A DNA stretch of 64,000 nucleotides from CAIUPE01 sp046092445. GTDB taxonomy: Bacteria; Pseudomonadota; Alphaproteobacteria; Rhizobiales; Beijerinckiaceae. Shown piece after piece: positions 35,122 to 45,016 of this stretch; position 1 is the first letter of the stretch, and the number at the start of each line of letters is the position of its first letter. The DNA lies in assembly GCA_046092445.1 (NCBI GenBank), contig JBJTDR010000040.1, positions 1 through 64,000 of the forward strand. Reading direction: 5' to 3'. The position numbers and the translations under genes were made by a program. A model generated the notes under the pieces. It saw nothing but the letters and a program-made list of their open reading frames with translations. It searched no databases and was not told the DNA's origin.

Positions 35122-36492
35122 ATGAACGAATATGCCCATCATGCCGATACCGGTACTGTGGTGCCAACGCCCGGGCTTGAGGCGCGGCGGCTGGCAGTTG
35201 ATATTATCGCGGATACACTGGATCGGCGGATCGCGCTTGACGAGTGTCTGCAAAGATTATTTGGATCATCGGCGTCGATCCTTCTCCCCGAACGTGATCA
35301 CGGACTGGTTCGGGCAATCGCAATGGTTGCGATACGGAATCTCGGCACTCTCCGGCGTGCGATATCGGATCGGTTGCCGCAGGGAGTGCCGCGTGAAGCA
35401 GGGAATAATTTCGAAAATATTCTGATTTCGGGCGCAGCCCAATTACTGTTTCTTGATGTGCCTGATCATGCTGCCGTTGATCTGACGGTTCGTCTTGTTC
35501 AGGCAGACAGGCTCGCCCGCCGCTATGTTTCCCTTGCGAACGGTTTGCTTCGCCGGATTGCGCGCGAAAAGACCACGATCATGTCGTGGATGGAGCCACT
35601 GACGGACGATACCCCTGCCTGGTTGGTTGACCGCTGGAGTGCCAATTATGGCGGAGAAGTGGCGCGCAGCATAGCGGAAATTCACCGTCATGAACCATCT
35701 GTCGACATCACTGTGAAATCCGATCCCGAATTATGGGCCGAAAGGCTTGATGCGATGATTTTGCCAACGGGATCGCTCAGGTTGCGGGGACGCGTCTCGA
35801 TTTCGGATTTGCCCGGTTATGCTGAAGGCGAGTGGTGGGTTCAGGATGCCGCTGCCGCGATTCCTGTCAAGCTGCTTGCGCCGCAAAGAGGTGAGCGAAT
35901 CGCCGATCTGTGTGCCGCTCCGGGTGGAAAGACGGCACAAATTGCTCTTTCAGGGGCTATTGTTACCGCAGTGGATCGTTCAAAGCCGAGACTTGAGCGG
36001 TTGATCTTGAATTTGGAACGTTTGAAGCTTTCGTCAGAGATACGGGCAATTAATGCTGAACAGTTCAGCGGTGGGCCATTTGATGCGATTCTGCTCGATG
36101 CACCCTGTTCTTCCACTGGAACGATCCGGCGTCATCCGGATGTAGCATGGAACAAAACCGAAGCGGATGTCGCAAGGTTGACGATCCTTCAATCAAGATT
36201 GCTCATGCATGCAGTCTCGTTGTTGCGGCCGGGCGGAAGGCTGGTCTATTGCACGTGTTCTCTCGAACCTGAAGAAGGGGAACATCAGATCGAGCAGCTG
36301 CTTCTGAACCATCATTCTGTTCGCCGAATGCCGTTTCTTGTAGCCGAACTACCGGCATTGTCGCACGAACTCGCATCTGCTTTGACGGATCAAGGTGATT
36401 TGAGAACATTACCCTCCATGCTGCCGCATTCTGACGCAAGAATGGCAGGACTGGATGGATTTTTTGTCGCACGTCTGATCAAGGTGGATTAG
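35122..36492 (+). CDS. rsmB: RsmB/NOP-family rRNA (cytosine-C5) methyltransferase
   Basis: 456 residues. An N-terminal NusB-like domain (about 1-150) is followed by a SAM-dependent m5C methyltransferase domain with ADLCAAPGGKTAQIA, ILLDAPCSSTGTIRRHPD and the second catalytic cysteine in VYCTCSLEPEE. RsmB makes m5C967 in 16S rRNA. The ATG at 35122 is selected because upstream in-frame codons overlap the divergent promoter and have no homology. It is followed by heparinase-like and purH genes. Confidence 0.88.
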   Translation: MNEYAHHADTGTVVPTPGLEARRLAVDIIADTLDRRIALDECLQRLFGSSASILLPERDHGLVRAIAMVAIRNLGTLRRAISDRLPQGVPREAGNNFENILISGAAQLLFLDVPDHAAVDLTVRLVQADRLARRYVSLANGLLRRIAREKTTIMSWMEPLTDDTPAWLVDRWSANYGGEVARSIAEIHRHEPSVDITVKSDPELWAERLDAMILPTGSLRLRGRVSISDLPGYAEGEWWVQDAAAAIPVKLLAPQRGERIADLCAAPGGKTAQIALSGAIVTAVDRSKPRLERLILNLERLKLSSEIRAINAEQFSGGPFDAILLDAPCSSTGTIRRHPDVAWNKTEADVARLTILQSRLLMHAVSLLRPGGRLVYCTCSLEPEEGEHQIEQLLLNHHSVRRMPFLVAELPALSHELASALTDQGDLRTLPSMLPHSDARMAGLDGFFVARLIKVD

Positions 36493-36577
36493 TCTTGGAA
36501 TCCTGAAGGATTTCAATTTGTTCGATTGATCACAGCGGGTATGATCGGGTTGCTGAAATTTCCTGGATCCTAATGAA

Positions 36578-38347
36578 GTGAGTACTCCGGACGCGCAACG
36601 ATCATCACGGTCTTGGACGATGGCTTTAAGGTCATCGGTCTTTTCAATGAATCGTGTCCTGAAACGTTTTGGGCACATGTTTTCAAGCCCTTTGCGGGTT
36701 CTGATGCCAAGCGTTGGACGTGTCCGCATCGATCGAATTTCGATTGCACCACAGGATCTGCGTACGACGGACCCCACTATTGCCGCTGACATCTACGCGG
36801 GCTATTTTTCTTTCGCGGGCAAGGTGGTTGCTACCGGAGGAGGATCACCGTTTGATATTATTCCGCCCTCGCGCGAATGGGCGGAGGCCCTGATGGGCTT
36901 TGGGTGGTTGCGCGACGTCAGATCCGCCGAAACTGCGCTGGCAAGGACCAATGCCAGAACGCTGGTCGATGACTGGATCACTGTATCAGGCAGTCCCCGA
37001 AGGTCGATCGCCTGGGAGGCTCCCGTCATTGCCCGTCGGATCATTTCGTGGATTGATCACGCACCTATCATTTTGGACGGCGCGGATCGATCATTTCATA
37101 GGAGATTTACCGGTTCGATTGCCCGGCAATGCATTAAGCTGGGACGCTTGATGAGAGACCCTGCTTTGATGCGCCACAGGCTCATTGGTGCGGTCGCCTT
37201 GGCCTATGTCGCGGTTTGTTCCGAAAGAGGCAGCGGTCGTTTTTTGAAGCGAGTATCCCTGATGTTGTCGCGCGAGCTCAAACGGCATGTTCTCGCCGAT
37301 GGCGGTACGATCAGTCGCAATCCGCAGGATATTATCGAGCTTCTTGCCGACCTGTTACCGCTTAGATATGCATACGAGGCGCGGAGTTTTGCGGTGCCCG
37401 TCGAGTTGCTGAACGGGATCGATCGTATGATGCCGATGCTGCGTTTTTTCCGACACGGTGACGGCGCTTTGGCATTGTTTAACGGAATGAGTGCGACCGC
37501 ACCGGATATGATTGCAACTTTGCTCGCCTATCAAGATACACGGACCACCACCAGCACAAACGCGCCCGTGTCAGGTTATCGGCGTCTTCAAGGCGGTGAG
37601 ACGGTGGCGATCATTGATGTGGGAAAGCCGCCGCCTGAGATCTTCTCCGACGCGGCCCATGCCGGGTGTCTGTCATTTGAACTCTCATGTGGTCCGCAAA
37701 GGATCGTGATCAATTGCGGGGCCCCGCTTTTGCTCCATGATCAACAGAGGCTCCTGGCGCGAACAACGGCCGCGCACTCGACAATGATTTTGAATGACAC
37801 ATCTTCGTGTCAGTTCGCCGCCGTGAATTCGGCGAATTTGCTCACGGGGGGTGCGATCATCAATGGTCCGAAGAATGTCGTGGTCAAGCGCGAGGAGGAC
37901 GAAATATCTGATCATGTTGTGGCGACCCATGACGGATACCGCTCGCAATTCGGAGTCGAACATACGCGCAGCCTCAAGCTGAGCAAATCCGGGGACTGGT
38001 TGAGCGGGGAGGATTACTTTGGCCTCGTAAAGCCGCGGCGTGCGGCCCGGGTCGCCGACTCATTTGTACTCCGTTTTCATTTGAATCCCCAGATCGAGGT
38101 AGATATCTCGGCGGATCAAACGGCGATATATCTCGGTGGGATCGATGCTGGCGTTTGGACATTTTCGGCCGACGGATTGCCCTTGGCGATCGACGAGAGC
38201 GTTTTTTTCGCTGGTCTTCAAGGAAGTTGCCGAACACGACAGATCGTTGTCAGAGGAAATTTCCGGCAGACGCCGCTTGTTCGCTGGCATTTTGTCCGGG
38301 AAGGTGGGATCACCGATGACCAAGCAGATGACGGAGGCAAAGTTTGA
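36578..38347 (+). CDS. Heparinase II/III family protein
   Basis: 589 residues. An alpha-helical N-terminal part (about 80-330) with a YFSFAGKVVATGG and PSREWAEALMGFGWLRDV start is followed by the heparinase II/III-like beta domain (about 340-570: HAGCLSFELSCGPQRIVINCG, TAAHSTMILNDTSS, ATHDGYRSQFGVEHTRSL). Rhizobial members of this type always precede purH; no polysaccharide substrate has been shown. No signal peptide is apparent, unlike true secreted lyases. GTG 36578 is the longest start; ATGs at 36620 and 36647 are alternatives. Confidence 0.82.
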   Translation: MSTPDAQRSSRSWTMALRSSVFSMNRVLKRFGHMFSSPLRVLMPSVGRVRIDRISIAPQDLRTTDPTIAADIYAGYFSFAGKVVATGGGSPFDIIPPSREWAEALMGFGWLRDVRSAETALARTNARTLVDDWITVSGSPRRSIAWEAPVIARRIISWIDHAPIILDGADRSFHRRFTGSIARQCIKLGRLMRDPALMRHRLIGAVALAYVAVCSERGSGRFLKRVSLMLSRELKRHVLADGGTISRNPQDIIELLADLLPLRYAYEARSFAVPVELLNGIDRMMPMLRFFRHGDGALALFNGMSATAPDMIATLLAYQDTRTTTSTNAPVSGYRRLQGGETVAIIDVGKPPPEIFSDAAHAGCLSFELSCGPQRIVINCGAPLLLHDQQRLLARTTAAHSTMILNDTSSCQFAAVNSANLLTGGAIINGPKNVVVKREEDEISDHVVATHDGYRSQFGVEHTRSLKLSKSGDWLSGEDYFGLVKPRRAARVADSFVLRFHLNPQIEVDISADQTAIYLGGIDAGVWTFSADGLPLAIDESVFFAGLQGSCRTRQIVVRGNFRQTPLVRWHFVREGGITDDQADDGGKV

Positions 38348-38439
38348 GTATTTCCTGTCGCGGCGGCCAAGCCGGTTGAGTTCCTGTCCGACAGGTTTCG
38401 TGATATCTGGAACGCTGCTCTTTCTTGCTGGAATTTGAA

Positions 38440-40032
38440 ATGCCCAAGGATCTCAGAACAGTTAGCCGGGCTCTTTTATCCGTCTCAGACAAAAGGGGGC
38501 TTGTTGAATTTGCCGCGGGCCTGCATACATTGGGGATCTTGCTTGTGTCGACCGGCGGAACGTCGAAAGCAATAGCTGATGCCGGATTACCTGTAACGGA
38601 TGTTTCCGATCTGACAGGTTTTCCCGAAATGATGGACGGGCGGGTGAAGACGCTGCATCCGAAAGTCCATGGCGGCCTTTTGGCAATCCGCGGTAATCCG
38701 GAGCATGAAGCGGCGATGCTGGCGCACGGAATCAAGCCTATCGACCTTCTGGCAATTGATCTCTATCCGTTCGAAGCCACGGTGTCGGCCGGGCGGAAGT
38801 ATGACGCGATTATCGAAAACATCGATATTGGCGGACCGGCTATGATCCGTGCTGCGGCAAAGAACCATGCCGATGTCACAGTGATTGTCGATAAAGGCGA
38901 TTATGACGGCATTCTCGAGGAGTTGCGCTCAACGGGCGGCTCAACGCGCCTTGTGACGCGGAAAGCGCTCGCCGCGAAAGCTTTTTCACGGACAGCGGCC
39001 TATGATGCGGCAATCGGCACATGGTTTTCTGCCGAAATAGGCGAGAAGAGCCCGGTCAATCGAGCGATCGCGGGAAAACTGGCCGAAACCATGCGATATG
39101 GCGAAAATCCACATCAGACTGCAGCGTTCTACCGGATCGCAGAGCAAAGGCCCGGTGTCGCAACGGCGCGCCAAGTGCAGGGAAAACAACTTTCCTTCAA
39201 CAATATCAACGATACCGATGCAGCATTCGAATGTGTCGCGGAATTTGATCCGAGCCGGACTGCTGCGGTCGCAATCATCAAGCATGCCAATCCCTGCGGT
39301 GTCGCCGAGGCTGACTCTCTCTCGGAGGCGTATTCAAAAGCGCTACAATGTGATCCGACTTCGGCCTTTGGCGGGATTGTTGCCGTCAACCGCACACTGG
39401 ATGCGGATGCAGCGCGCGCCATTGTCGAGATCTTCACGGAAGTTATCATTGCGCCCGATGCGTCGGATGAGGCAATCGACCTCATTGCGGCGAAGAAAAA
39501 TCTGCGTTTGCTTCTCACCGGCGGACTTCCGGATCGTCGTGCTTCCGGCATGGTTTTTCGGACTGTTTCGGGCGGATTTTTGGCGCAATCGCGTGATAAT
39601 GCGGTTGTGGACGATATGGAATTGCGCGTTGTGACCAAGAGGCAACCAACCGATGCTGAATGGAGTGATCTGAAGTTTGCCTTTCGCGTCGCAAAACATG
39701 TTAAATCGAATGCAATTGTCTACGCCCGGGCCGGGGCCACTGTCGGGGTCGGCGCGGGTCAGATGAGCCGGATCGACTCATCACGGATAGCGGCGTGGAA
39801 AGCGTTCGAAGCGGCGCGGGAGGCAGGATTGGGTGAAAGTCTGGCTCTCGGGTCGGTCGTTGCATCGGATGCGTTTTTTCCGTTTGCCGACGGGTTGCTG
39901 GCTGCCGCGGAAGCGGGAGCGACGGCAATCATCCAGCCGGGCGGGTCGATGCGCGATGATGAGGTCATCGCTGCAGCCGATGCGAAAGGTCTGGCGATGG
40001 TATTCACAGGGGTTCGGCATTTCCGGCATTGA
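38440..40032 (+). CDS. purH: Bifunctional AICAR transformylase / IMP cyclohydrolase
   Basis: About 530 residues. The IMP cyclohydrolase domain comes first (about 5-195: RALLSVSDKRGLVEFA, LVSTGGTSKAIADAG, VKTLHPKVHGG), then the AICAR transformylase domain (about 200-525, with IIKHANPCGVAEA carrying the catalytic KH pair). It completes purine synthesis to IMP. The ATG at 38440 matches family N-termini; a TTG five codons earlier is in frame. I looked for a ZTP riboswitch in the 92 bases upstream and did not find one. Confidence 0.95.
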   Translation: MPKDLRTVSRALLSVSDKRGLVEFAAGLHTLGILLVSTGGTSKAIADAGLPVTDVSDLTGFPEMMDGRVKTLHPKVHGGLLAIRGNPEHEAAMLAHGIKPIDLLAIDLYPFEATVSAGRKYDAIIENIDIGGPAMIRAAAKNHADVTVIVDKGDYDGILEELRSTGGSTRLVTRKALAAKAFSRTAAYDAAIGTWFSAEIGEKSPVNRAIAGKLAETMRYGENPHQTAAFYRIAEQRPGVATARQVQGKQLSFNNINDTDAAFECVAEFDPSRTAAVAIIKHANPCGVAEADSLSEAYSKALQCDPTSAFGGIVAVNRTLDADAARAIVEIFTEVIIAPDASDEAIDLIAAKKNLRLLLTGGLPDRRASGMVFRTVSGGFLAQSRDNAVVDDMELRVVTKRQPTDAEWSDLKFAFRVAKHVKSNAIVYARAGATVGVGAGQMSRIDSSRIAAWKAFEAAREAGLGESLALGSVVASDAFFPFADGLLAAAEAGATAIIQPGGSMRDDEVIAAADAKGLAMVFTGVRHFRH

Positions 40033-40080
40033 TCATGATAGGGTGCCTGTCGAGATGAGATGCGATTTTAGGGATAATAG

Positions 40081-40827
40081 ATGATCCGGTTTGCAAATCC
40101 GACGCGTTTTCTGGCGCTTGCCAGCCGTCTGATACCGTTTTTGGCGGTTGCGAGCACCGTTCTCCTCGCCGCAGGTGTTTATGGGGCCTTTTTCGTTGCT
40201 CCTGCTGATTACCAGCAGGGCGAGACGGTTCGCATCATGTATGTTCATGTGCCATCGGCTTGGCTTTCGATGGGGTGCTATTCATTGATGGCACTTTCTG
40301 CCCTCGGGACCTTGATCTGGCGGCATCCTTTGGCGGATGTATCAGCGAAAGCGCTTTTGCCGATCGGGATGGCATTCACCTTCATCTGTCTTGTGACAGG
40401 GTCCTTCTGGGGGCGCCCCATGTGGGGAGCATGGTGGGTGTGGGATGCGCGACTGACCTCCGTGCTTATCCTGTTTCTGATGTATTGCGGTGTCATGGCT
40501 TTGTGGAATGCGTTTGAAGATCCCGCCCGTGCCGGTCGCGCGGTCGCTATCATGACATTGGCCGGCGCCATCAATATCCCCATCATCAAGTTTTCAGTCG
40601 ACTGGTGGAACACGCTGCACCAGCCTGCCAGCGTGTTCCGGATTGATGGCCCTTCGATCCACCCGACCATGCTCTGGCCGTTGCTGGTTATGACTTCAGG
40701 GTTCCTGTTGCTGACAATCGCCCTGCAATTGAACGGCATGCGCACGGAAATTCTTCGTCGTCGGATCAGGACGTTGAGCTTGATGGCGACGCAACCCGAC
40801 GTTTCGAGAGGGCATCTCCATGGATGA
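40081..40827 (+). CDS. ccmC: Haem exporter permease CcmC
   Basis: 248 residues with six TM helices and the tryptophan-rich haem-handling motif WGRPMWGAWWVWDARLTS, flanked by periplasmic histidines (MYVHVPSAW; NTLHQPAS). CcmC loads haem onto CcmE for cytochrome c maturation. ccmA and ccmB, which usually precede it, are absent here; the gene upstream is purH. It is followed directly by ccmD. Confidence 0.93.
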   Translation: MIRFANPTRFLALASRLIPFLAVASTVLLAAGVYGAFFVAPADYQQGETVRIMYVHVPSAWLSMGCYSLMALSALGTLIWRHPLADVSAKALLPIGMAFTFICLVTGSFWGRPMWGAWWVWDARLTSVLILFLMYCGVMALWNAFEDPARAGRAVAIMTLAGAINIPIIKFSVDWWNTLHQPASVFRIDGPSIHPTMLWPLLVMTSGFLLLTIALQLNGMRTEILRRRIRTLSLMATQPDVSRGHLHG

Positions 40828-40987
40828 TCCCAATATAGGCTTCGTGATCGCGTCTTATGCAGTTGCAGTGACTGTGCTTATGGCGCTGATTATTGCGAAT
40901 GTTGTCAGCTATCGAAGTCAGAAGCGAACAATCGCCAGCTTTGAAGAGGTCGGCATTCGTCGTAGGTCGGATCACGCAGACACATGA
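40820..40987 (+). CDS. ccmD: Haem exporter small protein CcmD
   Basis: 55 residues: an acidic short N-terminus (MDDPNIGFVIASYAV), one TM helix (about 8-30) and a basic C-terminal tail (YRSQKRT), the standard CcmD pattern. It stabilises the haem-CcmE complex with CcmABC. It overlaps the ccmC end by eight bases and the ccmG start by four (ATGA), which strongly supports it despite its size. Confidence 0.88.
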   Translation: MDDPNIGFVIASYAVAVTVLMALIIANVVSYRSQKRTIASFEEVGIRRRSDHADT

Positions 40988-41559
40988 CAGGCGTATGGTT
41001 CCGCCGACGCGTAGGGGTGTTTGTGCCGCTTGCGGTGTTTGTTACTTTGGCCGTGTTGTTTTTGGTTCGTCTCTCGGGCCCTGCACCGGGAAACCTGCCC
41101 TCCGCGCTTGCGGGCAAGCAAATCCCCGATTTCTCGTTGCCGCCGCTTGATGGGTTGCTGAAGGAGGGTGTCCAGGTTCCGGCACTTTCCGCCAGCAGTC
41201 TCAAAGGGCGCGTCAGCGTCGTCAATATATGGGCGTCGTGGTGCGGGCCCTGCCGCGAAGAGCATCCGTTCCTTGTGACGCTTTCCAAAAACACACAGAT
41301 TAATTTGGTCGGGATCAACTACAAGGATGATCCTGAAAACGCACGACGTTTTCTCGGGACCTTCGGTAACCCGTTTTCAGCTGTCGGACGCGATTCCACC
41401 GGAAGAACTGCAATAGACTGGGGCGTTTACGGCGTGCCCGAAACCTTCATTGTCGCAGCCGACGGCACGATCCTCTATCGCCATGTCGGCCCGTTGACCG
41501 CAGCTGCCATCACGGGTCCGATCCAGAACGCGATCGAGAAAGCTCTTGCCCTGCGCTAG
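40984..41559 (+). CDS. ccmG: Thiol:disulfide interchange protein CcmG/DsbE
   Basis: 191 residues: an N-terminal membrane anchor (about 11-28) and a periplasmic thioredoxin-like domain with the reducing site WASWCGPCREEHP and a cis-proline segment YGVPETFIV. It reduces apocytochrome c thiols before haem attachment. It overlaps ccmD by four bases, and its stop overlaps that of the convergent septation protein gene by four bases. Confidence 0.93.
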   Translation: MTGVWFRRRVGVFVPLAVFVTLAVLFLVRLSGPAPGNLPSALAGKQIPDFSLPPLDGLLKEGVQVPALSASSLKGRVSVVNIWASWCGPCREEHPFLVTLSKNTQINLVGINYKDDPENARRFLGTFGNPFSAVGRDSTGRTAIDWGVYGVPETFIVAADGTILYRHVGPLTAAAITGPIQNAIEKALALR

Positions 41560-42146
41560 GGTATATCGTCTTTGGGCGGATTGCTGTGTTTCAGGATCAC
41601 CGGCGTCTGCGAGAGCGCGAAGATAATCGTGATCGGCATGATCCCGAACACTTTGAACCCGACCCAGAATTCCGTGCTTTGCGTGCGCCAGACGATCTCG
41701 TTGATCACGGCGAGGACGAAGAAAAACAGGCCCCAGCGAAGGGTAAGCTGTTTCCAGCCCTCGTCGGTCAGGTCCAAAACGGTATCGAGTACAATGGCGA
41801 GGAGGGACTTTTTAAAGATCAATCCGCCAATCAGGATGATCCCGAACAGGCTGTTGACGATTGTCGGCTTCACTTTGATGAAGGTTTCATCATGCAACCA
41901 AAGCGTCAGGCCACCAAAGATCACAACTATGCCGGCCGAGACAAGGGGCATGATCGGGAGATGGCGGGCCAGCGCATAGGAGATGGCAAGTGAGGCGACG
42001 ACCGCAGCCATGAAGATGCCGGTCGCCGTGAAGAGATCGGCCCGCTGGTTCGTAATGAAAAACACGACCAAGGGACCCATTTCAAGCGCAAGCCGAACAG
42101 CAGGATGGAGAGGCTTTCGCTCCGGCGACATATCGGATGAAGGCAT
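41556..42146 (-). CDS. Inner-membrane-spanning septation protein A (YciB/IspZ family)
   Basis: 196 residues with about six hydrophobic segments and the family motifs MGPLVVFFITNQRADLF, KPTIVNSLFGIILIGGLIF and INEIVWRTQSTEFWVGFKV. YciB-type proteins affect septation and envelope integrity; the mechanism is unclear. It converges on ccmG. The 119 bases to the FAH-family gene at 42266 form a divergent promoter region. Confidence 0.92.
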   Translation of the reverse strand: MPSSDMSPERKPLHPAVRLALEMGPLVVFFITNQRADLFTATGIFMAAVVASLAISYALARHLPIMPLVSAGIVVIFGGLTLWLHDETFIKVKPTIVNSLFGIILIGGLIFKKSLLAIVLDTVLDLTDEGWKQLTLRWGLFFFVLAVINEIVWRTQSTEFWVGFKVFGIMPITIIFALSQTPVILKHSNPPKDDIP

Positions 42147-42265
42147 ATCTATAACCTTTTCGCGGGCAATCTCTTTGCAAGCAAGTTGTAGTGCCCTAGT
42201 GTGTCGCCTTCTAACCTATACAGAGTCAAATTCCCACCCTTTCCAAGCGTACATTCCGAGGTTTC

Positions 42266-42970
42266 ATGTCCAGTCCGTTTGCCATTCCTCCAGAAAAGCT
42301 CACTACGCTGGCGATTGAAGGGTCGGACGCGGTTTTCGCGGTCAATCGCGTTTACTGTATCGGACGGAATTATGCCGCTCATGCACGCGAGATGGGGGGT
42401 GATCCGACACGCGAGGCACCATTCTTTTTCATGAAGCCGGCTGATACGGTTGTTTCCTGCCCGTCAAACCTTCGGGTTGATCTTCTCTATCCGAGCATGA
42501 CCGAATCCTATCATTTCGAGGCAGAAATGGTTGTGGCGCTCGGCAAAGGCGGGCAAAATATTGCAGAGTCCAATGCGCTTGGGCATGTTTTCGCTTACGG
42601 AGCCGGGCTAGACATGACGCGCCGTGACAGACAGGATGAGGCCAAGGCAGCACGACGGCCCTGGGAAGTGGGCAAATGCGCCGACCATTCTGCCCCTGTC
42701 GGGCTTCTTCGGCGCGCCAGCGAGATCGGCCATCCCGAGCATGGCACCATCAGACTGGATGTTGACGGTCAGGTTCGCCAGCAAAGTGTCTTGGAAGCAA
42801 TGATCTGGCGGGTGCCCGAGCAGATTGCGATCCTGTCGCAGTTTTTTACGCTCAAGGCGGGTGATTTGATTTTCACTGGAACGCCGGAAGGCGTCGGAGC
42901 AATCGAACGGCTTGAAACGATCAAGGTCGAGATTGAGGGTCTCGTGCCACTCATGGTCCGATATGTTTAA
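42266..42970 (+). CDS. Fumarylacetoacetate hydrolase family protein
   Basis: 234 residues of the FAH fold, close in length and motif to fumarylpyruvate hydrolases and acylpyruvases: VYCIGRNYAAHAREMG, the metal-binding SYHFEAEMVVALGKGG and KAGDLIFTGTPEGVGAI. It likely cleaves an acylpyruvate such as fumarylpyruvate, or decarboxylates oxaloacetate. No gentisate-pathway genes are nearby, so the substrate is unassigned. The LysE-type exporter gene follows after about 30 bases. Confidence 0.88.
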   Translation: MSSPFAIPPEKLTTLAIEGSDAVFAVNRVYCIGRNYAAHAREMGGDPTREAPFFFMKPADTVVSCPSNLRVDLLYPSMTESYHFEAEMVVALGKGGQNIAESNALGHVFAYGAGLDMTRRDRQDEAKAARRPWEVGKCADHSAPVGLLRRASEIGHPEHGTIRLDVDGQVRQQSVLEAMIWRVPEQIAILSQFFTLKAGDLIFTGTPEGVGAIERLETIKVEIEGLVPLMVRYV

Positions 42971-43002
42971 CGATAATTTTCAAGAAACGACATGTGATAC
43001 CG

Positions 43003-43647
43003 ATGCCTGATTTCATTCCCTCGATTGGCACGATCCTCGGCTTCTCGCTGGCATCGTTTTTACTCTCGATCACACCCGGTCCCGATATGGCCCTGTTTTT
43101 GGCGCGAACGGTCGGCGGCGGTCGTAAATTGGGCTTTGCGGCGATGTTTGGTGCGTCGACAGGATTGGTTTTTCACGCTCTGCTCGCGGGTTTGGGGCTA
43201 TCCGCCTTGCTCGCCGCGTCCGAAACCGCGTTTTTGGGCGTGAAGATTGTAGGGTGTCTCTATCTCTTATGGCTTGCCGTTCAGGCGGTGCGATACGGCT
43301 CGGGGTTCAGCATCGAACGGGGTACGGGAGACGCGCATGGCGTCATGAAAACCTATCTGACAGGGTTGGGGATCAACCTCACCAATCCCAAAGTCATCGT
43401 GTTTTTTGTCACGTTTTTGCCCCAGTTCGTGAGTGCGAGCGATCCGGCAGCTTCGGGCAAGCTCCTGTTTCTCGGATTATTCTTTCTGGTCATCGGCATC
43501 CCGACGAACGGGGCGATTATTCTGGTGGCCGAGCGCTTTGCAGGCTTTATGCAGTCATCACCGCGGTCCATGCGGATCTTCGATTATTGCTTTGCCGGCA
43601 TTATGGGTGCCTTTGCGCTCAAGCTCCTGTTGACGCAGGGGCGATAA
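43003..43647 (+). CDS. LysE/RhtB family amino-acid exporter
   Basis: About 214 residues with six TM helices and family motifs SITPGPDMALFLARTVGGG and GINLTNPKVIVFFVTFLPQF. It exports amino acids or derivatives (threonine, homoserine, leucine are known in the family); the specific substrate is unknown. The ATG at 43003 is preferred to a GTG at 42994. It converges on rlmN with four bases between. Confidence 0.9.
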   Translation: MPDFIPSIGTILGFSLASFLLSITPGPDMALFLARTVGGGRKLGFAAMFGASTGLVFHALLAGLGLSALLAASETAFLGVKIVGCLYLLWLAVQAVRYGSGFSIERGTGDAHGVMKTYLTGLGINLTNPKVIVFFVTFLPQFVSASDPAASGKLLFLGLFFLVIGIPTNGAIILVAERFAGFMQSSPRSMRIFDYCFAGIMGAFALKLLLTQGR

Positions 43648-43651
43648 CTAC

Positions 43652-44950
43652 TCAATCGTCGTCGGAAAGCGCATAGACCCCTTCCGCGCCAATGCCGGAA
43701 TCGAGCATCAGGCGGGCGCGGGTGCGCAGCTTTTCTGTTTCGCTCTTCAGTTGACCACAGGCGGCGAGAATATCGCGCCCGCGCGGCGTGCGGACTGGTG
43801 ACGCATAGCCGGCGTTGAACACAACATCCGAGAATTGCTCGATCCGGCCCCAGTCGGAGCAGGTATATTTGCTGCCCGGCCACGGATTGAACGGGATCAG
43901 GTTGATTTTTGCGGGAATGCCCTTGAGCAAACGCACCAATTCCCGTGCATCCGAGAGACTATCATTCACGCCGTCGAGCATAACATATTCGAAGGTGATA
44001 CGCCTTGCATTCGAGACGCCTGGATAGGCACGGCAGGCATCAAGCAAGTCGGCAATCGGGTATTTCTTGTTGATCGGCACGAGTTCATTCCGCAAATCAT
44101 CCCGAACCGCATGCAGCGATATGGCAAGCATGGAGCCGATTTCCTCGCCTGCGCGCGGAATCATCGGCACAACGCCCGAGGTTGACAGCGTAATCCGTCG
44201 CCGCGAGATCGAGAGGCCTTCGCCGTCAGACGTGATTTCCATCGCGTCACGAACATTATCAAAATTGAAGAGTGGTTCCCCCATCCCCATCAGAACAATG
44301 TTCGAAACGGCGCGCTCGGCATTGGGCGTAATGCCTGATGCGGAACGTGTCATGCCCGGCCAGTCGCCCAATTGATCGCGTGCGATGATGAGTTGGGCGA
44401 TGATCTCTGCGGTCGTGAGATTGCGAACGAGCCTTTGCGTGCCCGTATGGCAGAACGAGCATGTCAGCGTGCAACCGACTTGCGACGAGATGCACAGCGT
44501 GCCGCGCGACGATTCCGGAATGTAAACCGTTTCAATCTCGGCACCGCGATCATGCTTGCCGTGTGACGGCATCCGGATCAGCCATTTGCGCGTACCATCG
44601 ATCGAGATTTGCTCCGAAACGATTTCAGGCCGCGCAAGCGTGAAATGCTCCGCAAGCGTCGTGCGCATCGTTTTCGACACGTTCAGCATCGCATCAAAAT
44701 CTTGCGTGCCGCGATGATAGATCCAGTGCCAAAGTTGGCTGGTGCGCATGCGGATCTCGCGCTCCGGGACGCCGATTTCCTTGAGCTTTCCGGCCAGCAA
44801 GGGACGTGTCAAACCGACAAGCGATGGACGTTCGCCTCCGAGGTGATTAGTCTCGACCGAAAATTCAGCGGATTTTTCAATGCCGTCGAAAGCACTCGGA
44901 ACCGAAGAACCTGACACGGCCTTATCTTCTATCAGCCTTGAATGAGACAT
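43652..44950 (-). CDS. rlmN: Dual-specificity rRNA/tRNA A-C2 methyltransferase RlmN
   Basis: 432 residues. Radical SAM enzyme that makes m2A2503 in 23S rRNA and m2A37 in some tRNAs. The cluster motif CTLTCSFCHTG (CxxxCxxC) is present with upstream TLCISSQVG, and SxxxGE is represented by GMGEPLFNFDN. The conserved C-terminal cysteine lies in PRGRDILAACGQL. The first 35 residues are variable, and a shorter start is possible. Confidence 0.95.
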   Translation of the reverse strand: MSHSRLIEDKAVSGSSVPSAFDGIEKSAEFSVETNHLGGERPSLVGLTRPLLAGKLKEIGVPEREIRMRTSQLWHWIYHRGTQDFDAMLNVSKTMRTTLAEHFTLARPEIVSEQISIDGTRKWLIRMPSHGKHDRGAEIETVYIPESSRGTLCISSQVGCTLTCSFCHTGTQRLVRNLTTAEIIAQLIIARDQLGDWPGMTRSASGITPNAERAVSNIVLMGMGEPLFNFDNVRDAMEITSDGEGLSISRRRITLSTSGVVPMIPRAGEEIGSMLAISLHAVRDDLRNELVPINKKYPIADLLDACRAYPGVSNARRITFEYVMLDGVNDSLSDARELVRLLKGIPAKINLIPFNPWPGSKYTCSDWGRIEQFSDVVFNAGYASPVRTPRGRDILAACGQLKSETEKLRTRARLMLDSGIGAEGVYALSDDD

Positions 44951-45016
44951 GCCCTGGCTTCCAGCGAATCCTCACAAATAAAGCCAGACACAATGGCCGC
45001 ACTCAATGCGGATCAA

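Noticed and set aside
38348..38439. Possible ZTP riboswitch upstream of purH
   Set aside because: The conserved pfl-motif segments are absent; only a short CCTGTC/GACAGG repeat is visible.
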